The notes beneath the pieces were generated by a model. That model was given only the letters and a program-made list of their open reading frames with translations, was not told where the DNA came from and did no database searches. Positions 52,801-61,459 of a stretch of DNA of 61,459 nt are shown in pieces (position 1 is the first letter of the stretch; the number at the start of each line of letters is the position of its first letter). The stretch lies in assembly GCA_027972325.1 (NCBI GenBank), contig JAPMOS010000178.1, forward strand, positions 1 to 61,459, read 5' to 3'. Source of the DNA: Paratrimastix pyriformis (lineage: Eukaryota > Preaxostyla > Paratrimastigidae). The translations under genes were made by a program, and so were the position numbers.

Positions 52801-54475
52801 GAGGTCGATGTGTCCGCCCTGGTGGCCAAGTCCGTCGAGCCCACGATCGGCCCAGCACGGGAAGCAGCGCGCAAGCGTCCTCAAGCAGCGAACTTGCCGA
52901 GCGCGCTTGCTCTCGAGGACGAGCAAGTCGACGAAGAGTTGGAAGTTCGCGCCGCCCCACTCCCACCACCCCAGCCCGACCAACGCCCGGCGCCGGCGCC
53001 CGAGGCCCAGCCAGCCCCGACCAGGGAAGAGGCCAACCCGAGTGCCTCGACAGCCAAGGCCTCCCGCAAAGGAGGGGAACGCACTCGTCGTCTCGTGCCG
53101 GCCCCGCACTGCGACCGACACCCAAAGGCCGAAGTTGTCCCCGGGGCAGTCGCTGGCCCGCATGTACTGCTGTTCGGCCGAGCATGCCCTCTCCGGCGGC
53201 GCACACGGCCCCACACCTGTCTGCCGTTGCCCTCTCCGTTCACGACAACCAACATTCCTCCTTAGACGCGCTATTCGTTAGCCGTCGTCGACGCCCCGTG
53301 GGGTGTCACCGAGACCCCAAGGACAAGGCCCCGGACTACGAGGATGTGAGTCAACAACTGACCACACTCGTGCAGTCCGGGGGAACGATACTGATTATGG
53401 ACACGGAGGAGAACATCCAACTCCATTGGACCGTCCATCTGGAATCCTTCGGCTGGTTGGAGCATCACCGGCTCCATGGAATCTGGTCGAGTCTGTTCGC
53501 TCGTGCCCCCTTGTTTTTGGCCTGCTCACCACCCACACCCACTCTTCTTTCTTCAGATTACCTTGAGGAAGCTACTCCGCGGCCCTCCCCGGATTCCGTG
53601 GCCATCTGGAAGAGGCTACTCTCACGATGGCGGTCTTCACCAACGCAGGCCGCAAAGCTCGAACTGGTCCTTCCGAACGTGCTGCCCCTCGGCCAGTGCT
53701 CCCCCTGGCGGCCCTGAATCAGCAAATGAACTCGCGCACCAACGTGGTCTTCATACGGCACGAGCAGGGCCAGGCCAAGTGGGCCAAGCCGGCGGACCTG
53801 TATGTCTACTTGTTCCGGCGGTATGCCGGGCCGGGGCCGGTTCTCGACCCTTTCTGCGGGTGCTGTCCAGCACTGCGCGCTGCTGAAGCCACGGGCACCA
53901 GGGTCGACCTCATCGACTCTGACCCGGCCGTCAGTATGTTGGGGCCCACGAGCCCCGCGTGCTCTTCCCCATCGTAACGGACGAGCATCCTCCCCTGCAG
54001 CGTGATGAAGACGATCTTTGCAACGTGCGCGCACCGGCGGTGGATGACTGGGACCTCCACACGGTCAAGCCTGCGGACGAGCCCTCTCCACCCAGAGACC
54101 ATTCTTGCTCCTCCTCCCACCCCTCCTCACGCACCTGTGACGGAACCCGAGCCTCTTCAACCCCTGATCCCGCCTCCTCTGGACTTCGGTTCCCTCGCTG
54201 GAACCAACGATGACATTGCGTCTGGCCCCAGCCTCGATGAGTTATTGATGGCCGCCTTCGACCCCAGCGACCCCACCGACCCCACCGACCCCACCGACCC
54301 CACCGACCCCGACCCCACGACCCCACGACCCCGACCCCACCGACCCCACCGACCCCACCGACCCCACCGACCCCACCGACCCCACCGGGGAATTCGATCA
54401 TGTTTTGCATTGATGTCTTCCATGTTCTGTTGCTGTCATACAAAACAGAACATGTGGTTGTCGCTGGTTCTATGA
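49891..54475 (+). CDS. Gene D: ParB/Srx-like domain joined to a DNA methyltransferase, intron-rich
   Basis: Start at 49891 (MFADVDYSQFDSVQEAVAFL). Candidate introns: 50010-50056, 50566-50616, 51037-51145, 51377-51427, 51561-51614, 51774-51824, 51926-51975, 52082-52126 and 53491-53556. All begin GTCTG except the third (GTAAAC), and all end AG. Removing 51037-51145, 51377-51427 and the next five leaves one continuous frame. Order of parts: N-terminal 100 residues; Pro-rich linker; Lys/Glu-rich stretch (PKKEPKKAPVKEE, RPEKKHAHGDEIEVSSGDDE); ParB/Srx-like domain; helical middle part; MTase with DAPW and DPFCG; Asp/Pro/Thr-rich tail. Bacterial and phage ParB-MTase fusions are a known arrangement. 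Frame changes occur in the Pro-rich linker, around 52.3-52.4 kb and near DAPW, so it may be partly decayed or contain sequence errors. It is divergent from gene C. Confidence 0.6.
51146..51560 (+). other. ParB/Srx-like domain of gene D
   Basis: The translation reads DGAGLLDVVLSQTP, then PLALIDPCPNPARPLSCDRM, KAIFGYFHQFGWAALFSLSV, GERFEVVDGSHR, the 51-nt intron 51377-51427, and YAVARLIVDPNRVSELP. NP-RP, then a helix ending in G, then a strand, then VVDGSHRY-A is the ParB N-terminal / sulfiredoxin fold pattern with its GxHRxxA loop, which binds nucleotides (CTP or ATP) in characterised relatives. In methyltransferase fusions this domain is thought to help DNA recognition. Confidence 0.6.
53260..53965 (+). 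other. Permuted (beta-class) DNA methyltransferase domain of gene D
   Basis: VVDAPWGVT (near 53284-53310) is a DPPY/DPPW-type catalytic motif IV in the variant form DAPW. GGTILIMDTEENIQL and HLESFGWLEHHRLHGIW follow. After an intron come TNVVFIRHEQGQAKWAKPAD (motif X-like, Lys-Pro) and VLDPFCGCCPALRAAEATG with DLIDSDP, the SAM-binding motif I (DPFxG) and the acidic motif II. Motif IV before X and I is the beta order of N4-cytosine/N6-adenine methyltransferases. The C-terminal FCGCC replaces the usual FCGSG. Target base cannot be decided. Confidence 0.6.
54258..54390. repeat. 9-bp repeat (CACCGACCC)n
   Basis: About 14 units in the 3' part of gene D encode DPT or PHR repeats depending on frame. 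A few 8-bp or changed units shift the frame inside the array. Confidence 0.85.
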
Positions 54476-54551
54476 ATAGGAATTTTGGGGAGGGGTGTCC
54501 CACGGAATGATCATGGCCGACCTTCAGTCATTCGTCATCTGGGGATGAAGA

Positions 54552-54664
54552 GGGAGGGTCGCCTGTTCATGAAAACCCGCGGGCGCTCATGAGGTGGCGA
54601 GCTTCGTGCTTTTTCTATAGAATTCTCATTGTCTGTAGCGTCGACAGAAACCCTGGAACAGTGA
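54552..54664. repeat. Terminal-type repeat, right copy
   Basis: It ends TTTTTCTATAGAA....CAGAAACCCTGGAACA, the inverted counterpart of 10319-10466 (about 80% alike over the outer 50 bp, one internal block fewer). It lies just after gene D and touches the left edge of the AT-rich element; the A of AACA may be shared with that element's AGT start. Confidence 0.6.
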
Positions 54665-54704
54665 TGTATCACAAAATAGTGGACTCGTCGATGAGATACA
54701 AAAG

Positions 54705-55013
54705 ATGAAACGTTACATCAACAAGTACGAATCCTCAGTAAATTCATGCTGGGGTATCTTAAAGAAAAAGGTGACTGAACGGATGCAAAATTTCGAAAAT
54801 GAATGGCTCGGATTTATCAAAATGTGGAGCGTCGTATATCAAAATGATAAGTATAATGGCATCACCTACGATTTAATCCTGCAAGCTATCGAAGCAAACA
54901 ACATAATTGACATCTGTGTGATGAATGTGAAATACAACAACATTATCTATAAGTTCATCCGCTACTTCGAGCTGTATGTCGTAAAGAATGATAAGACTGT
55001 CGTCAACCAATAA
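54705..55013 (+). CDS. Small hypothetical protein of the AT-rich element
   Basis: 102 codons, rich in Asn, Ile, Lys and Tyr: MKRYINKYESSVNSCWGIL at the start. No motif is recognised. It is the only plus-strand frame of note here, at the left edge. Part of the virus-like fossil. Confidence 0.4.
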   Translation: MKRYINKYESSVNSCWGILKKKVTERMQNFENEWLGFIKMWSVVYQNDKYNGITYDLILQAIEANNIIDICVMNVKYNNIIYKFIRYFELYVVKNDKTVVNQ

Positions 55014-55155
55014 GTATGAACTCAGTTTAATGCTTCCTGATGCATCTGAAACTGTATCTAACATCGCTACATCCATTTCTGGCATCATCACCAATACAAA
55101 AGTCCTCGATAAAAGCACATTGCTTCGTCAAGTATCAAATCTAATGTCGATGAAA

Positions 55156-55700
55156 TCACTTACTGCTTAAGCTCGAGCCTAATTTAAGCTCATTCCACTT
55201 CTTCTCGTACTTCTTTATGAACTCTCGATTGACACAAATTCTTTTGTATAACTTCTTATCTTCAATACCATTAGCCTGTAATAATTTGTATATGATGAAC
55301 TTGTAATTCATTCTATACTTACTGATGGCTAACCTGTCTTTTATCTTAGCAAACTGTCTCTTCATGCTTTCCCTGACTGTTGGTGCTATCTGATAATGTA
55401 CCATCTTGCTAAACACCTGGTTGAAATAATTCGATGGTTTATATGGCACATAATGTGATTTATTACGTGCTGCTCGCTCTTCCTGAAAATTACATACAAA
55501 TGGTGTCTCTAACACACATCCACAGTTCTGACAGACATTTAAACCTTCTGGTGTTGTAACTGCATCTGGCTTATCACAACACTTCCATTCTGGTTCTTTG
55601 GTTCCTTCTCAACTTCCTGTCTATATAAGTCCAATGATAACTGCATCAGACGCTTTCTCTCTGCTTTCTCATCCATCTCCTTCATGATTAATATAACAAT
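55156..55700 (-). pseudogene. Possible VLTF3-like late transcription factor of the fossil
   Basis: The best part reads HYVPYKPSNYFNQVFSKMVH, APTVRESMKRQFAKIKDRL and MNYKFIIYKLLQANGI. A YK-x-x-NYF-start followed by a helical pattern ending in a YKIIYKLL-like helix recalls the VLTF3 domain of large DNA viruses and Polinton-like elements. Cysteines lie just upstream, as expected for its zinc-binding part. The gene is broken. Assignment is tentative. Confidence 0.45.
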
Positions 55701-56559
55701 AGATTATATTAAATCAAAAACGACAAAGTTAAAATGGAGTGGCTGCTTGAACTTAAGCATCCACATATTAAACACTGCAAAGGCTAAAAGTACACTTGAA
55801 AAGCAATGCTGCGTAACAATAGTTGTTCGCTACGATACTCTCGGGCGGAAGGATTTGTGGTCACTTGAAATCCGGGTTCGTAGTGACGTGCAAAAGCACG
55901 AACGACATGAACTGTAAGTTCACACGTAACTGAAACTATGTTACCGTTATCGCTCTTCATATTGGTATTTTTTGCCTTCTAAGCAACTTACATGATTCCA
56001 TGGATGTATTCTGTTCAGTGATAGCCTGCGAAACACTTTTAGCGCTTTTCAGTGCTTCCGGTTCTATTTGAACAAAATTCATTTGATGCTAAGCTCAATT
56101 CATGAGAAAACAACGCTGCGAAACACAATTGATATCTGAATGTGTTCCCGTCATTATTTAATCACTGCATGGCTTCTCATCAAAACATCCAACCATTCAG
56201 TCGGCTTCTTATGCAATGCACACAGATGTGTGCATTCGAATGAATGGTGCTACCATTCATTGCATGTATGCGGCTGATAGAATAGCACCTTTATGTGGTA
56301 CTACTCCATAATTACTATATTTCATAATTCTTAAGCCATTTTTAGAAAATAATTTGAGCTATATGCATTATTTCATGTCACTTTGCTGAGCCTTCAGTGA
56401 TCCTGATTGAAATTTTGCTCATCTTGAACCTGTATCTAAAAATCACTACTTTCTCATTTTTGCCTCTTCTTGGTGCCCTATCTACTCAAATTCATCAAAA
56501 GTAAGATATCCATTGGATATATTAGCTAAAAGTAAACTGAAATCGAGAAAACACTCTAT
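55701..56559. other. AT-rich stretch without a recognisable gene
   Basis: One small plus-strand frame (55684-55917) has no motif. Palindrome-like ATTCAT/ATGAAT phrases are frequent around 56190-56270. Nothing else is supported. Confidence 0.5.
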
Positions 56560-56832
56560 TTAGAAATCAATGAGGTACTCATAAAGTGCATCCTTATCTT
56601 CCTTCTGTATCTTCTTATGGTTTTTTATCTTATCAAAAAGCATTTGCTTGTATTGCTCTTTGTTAGTCTTAGCTGAAATGCCTAAGTAGGTAATTGATGA
56701 CTGCAAACTGTTCAATGTCTTCCTGAGTTGTGGTGGTAAGAGTTTCTTTGACTCTCCATACTCAAATACGAGGTCATCAAATGTAAAACTACTTTCACAT
56801 CTTTGTTTAACCTGATTTGGATTCAATTTCAA
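56560..56832 (-). CDS. Small hypothetical protein of the fossil
   Basis: 90 codons, MKLNPNQVKQRCESSFTFDD at the start and a Lys-rich helical end. It lies between the nuclease gene and the gene-free stretch, same strand. No family recognised. Confidence 0.4.
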   Translation of the reverse strand: MKLNPNQVKQRCESSFTFDDLVFEYGESKKLLPPQLRKTLNSLQSSITYLGISAKTNKEQYKQMLFDKIKNHKKIQKEDKDALYEYLIDF

Positions 56833-56896
56833 TGCTACACTACATGCATATAGTGACTTGTATATTGTTTTCGACCATCAGTTGTATTTGTCACTA

Positions 56897-57313
56897 TTAC
56901 TTGAGTCCTTGCTCCTTCACATATTTCTCCTTCTTCTTGTATTCTCTCGGCTTGTAGTTCGACAAATCCTTGCAAAAGGTCTTCTTGTATTTCTCCTGTT
57001 GGTATTCTTTGCGCTCATCTTCAGTGCGACATGCTTTAATCATATTAAGCATCTTGAAACCCTTTTCTGTATATTCTTTGATGTATTTCTCTTCTATCTC
57101 TTTAATGTTCTCACAATCACAAATGGCTTCTATTTCTTCAATGGTAAACTTGTCAATACCTACTTCTCTCATTCTGCTGTAAAGCAGATGTGTACATCCA
57201 CTCTTGACATGCGTTTTATGCACTGCCCATCTCGAACGGATGTTCTTTGTTGAACCTATATATAATTCATTCGGCTCAACAGTGTTGACTATCTTATATA
57301 TGTAGTATTTCAT
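56897..57313 (-). CDS. GIY-YIG endonuclease
   Basis: 138 codons. YYIYKIVNTVEPNELYIGST is the GIY-YIG core (YIYKI...LYIGST), followed by the catalytic Arg (IRSRWAVHKTH) and EEIEEKYIKEY with the metal-binding Glu. Such stand-alone nucleases make nicks or breaks and are common in Polinton-like and giant viruses. The Lys-rich C-terminus (REYKKKEKYVKEQ) may bind DNA. It seems complete: start at 57313, stop at 56897. Confidence 0.75.
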   Translation of the reverse strand: MKYYIYKIVNTVEPNELYIGSTKNIRSRWAVHKTHVKSGCTHLLYSRMREVGIDKFTIEEIEAICDCENIKEIEEKYIKEYTEKGFKMLNMIKACRTEDERKEYQQEKYKKTFCKDLSNYKPREYKKKEKYVKEQGLK

Positions 57314-57317
57314 TTTA

Positions 57318-57572
57318 CTATACTATAGTATTAGATAATATTTCAACTGTATTTAAGTCACTTTCATTTTGATTTTCAGTTGGTGCTTCCAAATTATAAT
57401 GAATTCTGCTTTGCTCTCTGCCCTGTTTCTGTAACTCTCCATACACTACAGTTTCTTCTAACAATGCTTCTAATAGGTTGGTTATGTCTTTCGTTGAGCG
57501 TTCAATTGATGTAAGTTTAGTATTCATCTTGTCAAATGTTGACTGCTTAGACGATTCCATAATAATGAACAC
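57318..57572 (-). CDS. Small coiled-coil protein of the fossil
   Basis: 84 codons, MESSKQSTFDKMNTKLTSIE near the start, followed by a heptad-like region to about residue 45. It is immediately upstream of the GIY-YIG gene on the same strand, with only a few bases between. Function unknown. Confidence 0.4.
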   Translation of the reverse strand: MFIIMESSKQSTFDKMNTKLTSIERSTKDITNLLEALLEETVVYGELQKQGREQSRIHYNLEAPTENQNESDLNTVEILSNTIV

Positions 57573-57843
57573 TGATAAAATTTCACTTATTCTTTTGATT
57601 CTTCCATTTTAATCCGGTAATGTCCATAAGCGTAACTGTCAGTCTTGTTTCTGAGATACCTTTGTCATCATAAGAGCACAATGCAAACTTGTTCACTGCT
57701 ACTGAATATAACTGATGGTACTTGCATTGAATTGTGCAAAATTTCACCTTAGGATGTGCCTTATCAATCTCTTCTTCATTCTTTTCTCCATCTCTTCATT
57801 CTTTTTCTCCATCTCTTCATCAATCTCTTCATCAGTCTCTTCA

Positions 57844-60800
57844 TCATCTCTTTCTCTGTTTGCGCTTTGGCTTCAGACATTCTGAGTTCAGACATTCCAT
57901 GAATCTTTTGTGTGATAATTCTTGCTTGATTGCTGACTTCTTCACACCTTTGCATTTGGCATGCTTCTCTTCATCACCTTCTATGACATATGAATACATC
58001 TTCGAACGTAATCCACAGAACTCTATGATTTGCTTGCCTTTGGCTTCATCCTTGAACTTTCCAATCTTGGCAATGTTTTTTTCGCTGAATAGTGCATTGT
58101 CCTCTGGATAATTGGATGTATCGAGTTCGTCTTCAAATTCTTTCATGTCTTCGCAGATGTCTTCTGTCTCCACAGCTACACATAAACTGTCAGTGTCAGT
58201 GAATAGCAACTTGACTTTGTCCCCATACTTTGCTTTTAGCGTATTGTAGTAAAAGTCATACATGTGCATCTTGGATAAGTCTAATATTGATTGTCCAACT
58301 GCTATTGGCATGTTCAATTTGACTGATGTCTGTCTTGCATGTATGCCTACGAGTTTATCACCAAATATCACTGTCTTCTCATAATTTGGCTTGGCTACGA
58401 GCTTACGTGCCTTCTCCTCACTGGAGGTTAGTGTAAAGTTGATATGAGAACGATTGTTCTGCATGGTTTTTCCAAATACTGCATTGTTTGCTAATTTGAA
58501 GAGCGCCTTCTCGAATTCATTCTTTGTTTTCGAACGCTCGTTGGTATTGAATCCTATGTAGTCTTCTAACCATGGTTTTTGATTAAATGACATCACTCTT
58601 TTAACTGCTTTCAGTTCCATCCCTAAACTCAAATATAGCTGGAGTGCCCGATAATGCACAACGTAATCATTCTTATCTTCAAAATCGCAAATCAACTTCT
58701 CAACTTTCGCCTGCTTTAGGCTTAAATTCGTCTTCAACAACTTCTGGTATTCAGATAACTTTTCATCTTCTACAACCTTCTTGCATGGCGCTAATGGATA
58801 ATCATTGTGCATGTCATGTAGTTCTTTTGGATATGATAAATCCACTTCTAATATGTAGCCTCTATCTCCATTCTTGTCTAATGACATTATCTTGCTCTTC
58901 GTGAACTTGCTTACGTTCTTTTCCCATTGAAAATCAGTCGTTGGTAGTCTGTAACTCATTGCTTTGCCGTATAGGTTGTTAGCATCGAGATACAGAATAT
59001 ACACTGTTTTACCCTCTTTGTTGTATGTCTTCATGTACTTGTTGTTGGCTTGACAATATCTGTTCGTTATCATTGAAATCCCTCCTCGAATACCCTTCTC
59101 AATAAACAAATGCATGTCCATTTGTGTGTCATTAAATAAGTCTAACTCCACCTTCGAACGCTTCAATGCCGCATCCCATGACATTGCTGGTAATGACACG
59201 TAACATACCGGATCGAGCCCGTAATTTTTCATACACATGCTACGAAACTTTTCGAAGACATCTGCTAATAGTAACACATCAGTTTTAAGGTATATGTCAT
59301 GATAATCACCTAACGTTTCACATTCAAATGTGTTCCATACTGTCTGTGCATGTACATAATCTTCATCAGATATGGCTTTATCGTTTAGTTTACTGTAAAA
59401 TGCTTCCTTTGGTGGCAATTCAGTCTCATCGAACTTCTCCATTGTGTTCAAATAGTCATATGGATAAACACCCTTCTGGCATAAAAGTTTCAGGTTCTCT
59501 TCACTGATTCCTTCCCAATCTGCTTTTGTTCTGATAAAATCATCGTAGTTGTTCTTCCCTAAGTTCTCTGATAATTTATCCAATGATTCTGTCATGAATG
59601 CAAAACTGTCTTTGAACTCTATATTTCCATCCATCGAGAACGACAGATACTTCTCTTCAGTCAATGCTAAGCATGTAATTTTCTCACTAAAGTTCCCTAT
59701 TTCTTGCATTAAGAGGTGAGAATCATAACCTTTTAGATTGTGAAAGAAAACTGGTACCTTGTAATTCTTCAGACTGAATGATAAGTTACATCTGTTATGT
59801 GCTGCTCCACGATATTCACCGGTAATATGATCATGGTCTCTCACTTTATCTGATTCATCTTCGATCTCTCGTCCACAAATATGACACACAGTGGCTTTAT
59901 CAAACTCTTTTTGTTGTTCCTTCGATAAGTTCATCTCACAGTTCCTTTTGACTATCTTCAGTATCGTTTTACGCTCTTCGATGATGGATTTTAAGAAATG
60001 CTCAACTGCTCCTTCACCACGATACAGTTGTATTGGTCTCTCAAACTCTGGATAATTACTGACAACTTTGTATGCATATGAACACACATTATGGTGCTGA
60101 TATGCTGCTTTTATTTTTTTCTCATCGTCATCATCATCAATTGGTGTTGTGAGTGCTTCAAAATCTGCATAAATCGCAAATGGTTGCTTCACTGATTTTG
60201 ATATATGCTTGAATTCGACATGAGCATCTTCTTCTATTGGTAACCATGCTTGACAACATTCATGCTCATAGCACACTGGTTTATGCCTTTGCAACAGGCT
60301 TTCATTCCAAAATCCATGCATACAGTTCAGACAAAAATACTTTTTTCCATTGTGACTGTTCTGGCTTGAACTTAAGAGACGAGACAAATCTTTAATCAAC
60401 ACATAATGTGAGTTGGTTTCTGTCTTCTCACATCCCTCTCCTTTCATCACCTCTGTATTCTCATCGAGCTCTGTTATACGTAGCATATTGACTACTGTTT
60501 TAGCCGTATTCCAAATTGGTGAGACATACAATGGATTGAAGACAACTGATGTCTTCTTCTCCTTCTTAACCTTTTTTGTTGTGATATGATGCTCGATCAC
60601 ATTGATGGCTATGTTATTTTTAGCTTCAAATCGTGGTATACTGTCAATTCCATTGGAAATGAATGCCCTTAAAGTCGAGCTCATTGTCATACTTCATGTA
60701 TTGCTTCACTCTCTCCGATGCACATCAACTGGATGCAATGTTGCTAAAACACTCCATTTAAAACACTCATTGTCATCATTCTGAATATTTATCAATGCTC

Positions 60801-61459
60801 TTCTGGTTCAATACCTCTGGTAATTCAATGTAACTGCTTCCACGCATTGGCTTGTATGAGGCTACATTCAAAAACACATTCTCAATACGTTTTAGGACCC
60901 ATGCACTTCCATTGTTAACAAAATTGTCCACGAGCTCTTGATTCTCGACACTGCATTCCCAATTCCTTCTTCAATGTCTTTCTTACCGAGAATTCGAATG
61001 CTGCCCGACGAAAAGTGTCCATACATTGACTTGTCTTTGGTGAACTGACATTTCAACACGATGTTCAGTTTGAACTGTCCTCCCTTCATCTCTTCATATA
61101 ATATCTTTTATCATTCCTTCAGTGTCCAAACATCTCTCAACACTTTGTTTAGTCAGTTGCCTCTGATCTTTCCATTGTTCATAATCGAATAGTTCTTCAT
61201 AAAGCCTTTCATGGCTTTCTTTGCATTCTACCACTTCATATTGTGCTATTTTTCCAAACTCATCTTCGACGTTTTCTGCCCTTTTGTTGATAAGGCATCT
61301 ACATCAATAACTTCTTCTTGTGCAATCTTTCACTTTTCTTTTCTTTCTTTTCCTGTTTTGTGACGTTGCCTCGCCGTTTATTTATGTATTCTTCGAACAA
61401 CTTCTTCGCCTCTTCATCTGAGAGTCCATCAAATGCAACAAATGGATTTATGGTTTTAG
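57844..61459 (-). pseudogene. Protein-primed family B DNA polymerase of the fossil
   Basis: The open C-terminal part spans 57844-60690 (948 codons). It has exonuclease motifs IYADFEALTTP and FHNLKGYDSHLLM; an endonuclease VII-like HNH insert, CHICGREIEDE with VRDHDHITGEYRGAAHNRC; DVLLLADVFEKFR; polymerase motif A LYLDANNLYGKAM; motif B LFKLANNAVFGKT; and motif C LFTDTDSL. The region from 60690 to the window edge holds N-terminal pieces with GSSYIELPE and INIQNDDNECFKW, typical of the same Polinton/adintovirus group. The gene is broken in that N-terminal part, with about three breaks. It replicates the element from protein-primed ends in living relatives. Confidence 0.85.

Larger units (their letters stand above)
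54664..61459. mobile_element. Polinton/adintovirus-like fossil, AT-rich, running off the window
   Basis: Base composition changes sharply at about 54664, where AGTGATGTATCACAAAAT begins (Polinton ends usually begin AGT). Parts seen: protein-primed family B DNA polymerase, a GIY-YIG nuclease, a possible VLTF3-like transcription factor and small proteins, nearly all on the minus strand. Capsid, ATPase, protease and integrase are not in the window. The element is broken in a few places but its polymerase is still largely open, so it is not very old. The right end is beyond the window. Confidence 0.75.

Overview
This window looks like nuclear DNA of a unicellular eukaryote. It is GC-rich and repeat-rich, and its genes are interrupted by very short introns (about 45-66 nt) that nearly all begin GTCTG and end AG. 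The species cannot be named from sequence alone. Most of the window is mobile or repeat-derived, with inserts nested inside one another.

Layout. 1-18.9 kb: two diverged arms of a long inverted repeat (1-3510 and 15757-18903) enclose a mosaic. The mosaic holds a fold-back element that carries a LINE fragment (7.1-10.1 kb), two paralogous genes of an unrecognised family (gene B 10.6-11.7 kb, gene A 12.0-14.1 kb) and several tandem arrays. 20.2-27.3 kb: a 7.1-kb segment bounded by terminal inverted repeats; inside are minisatellites, a fragment of a protein kinase, exons of an unrecognised gene and two tRNA-like sequences. 27.4-40.0 kb: LINE copies joined head to tail, all on the minus strand. 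Their combined order is USP-like protease, APE-type endonuclease, reverse transcriptase, RNase H, PCIF1-like methyltransferase, (CA)n tail. A 1.45-kb non-autonomous element has inserted into one copy, and a second copy of it lies at 40.4-41.9 kb. 41.9-46.2 kb: an integrase gene, a (GAT)n array and gene C, a third member of the gene A/B family. 46.3-49.8 kb: a 140-bp palindromic satellite with a short-LTR Ty3/gypsy fossil inserted in it. 49.9-54.5 kb: gene D, an intron-rich gene that appears to join a ParB/Srx-type domain to a permuted DNA methyltransferase. 54.66-61.46 kb: an AT-rich Polinton/adintovirus-like fossil that runs off the window.

How the parts relate. Genes A, C and D share a start-proximal motif, ACACTNNNTCCCGC. 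Genes A and C each have a 140-142 bp palindromic satellite upstream. Genes B and D are each followed by a copy of the same 110-150 bp repeat, and the two copies face each other as an inverted pair (10319 and 54664). This suggests, without proving it, that these genes belong to one kind of large element. The strongest leads are the ParB-methyltransferase gene and a LINE family that carries both a USP-like protease and a PCIF1-like methyltransferase.
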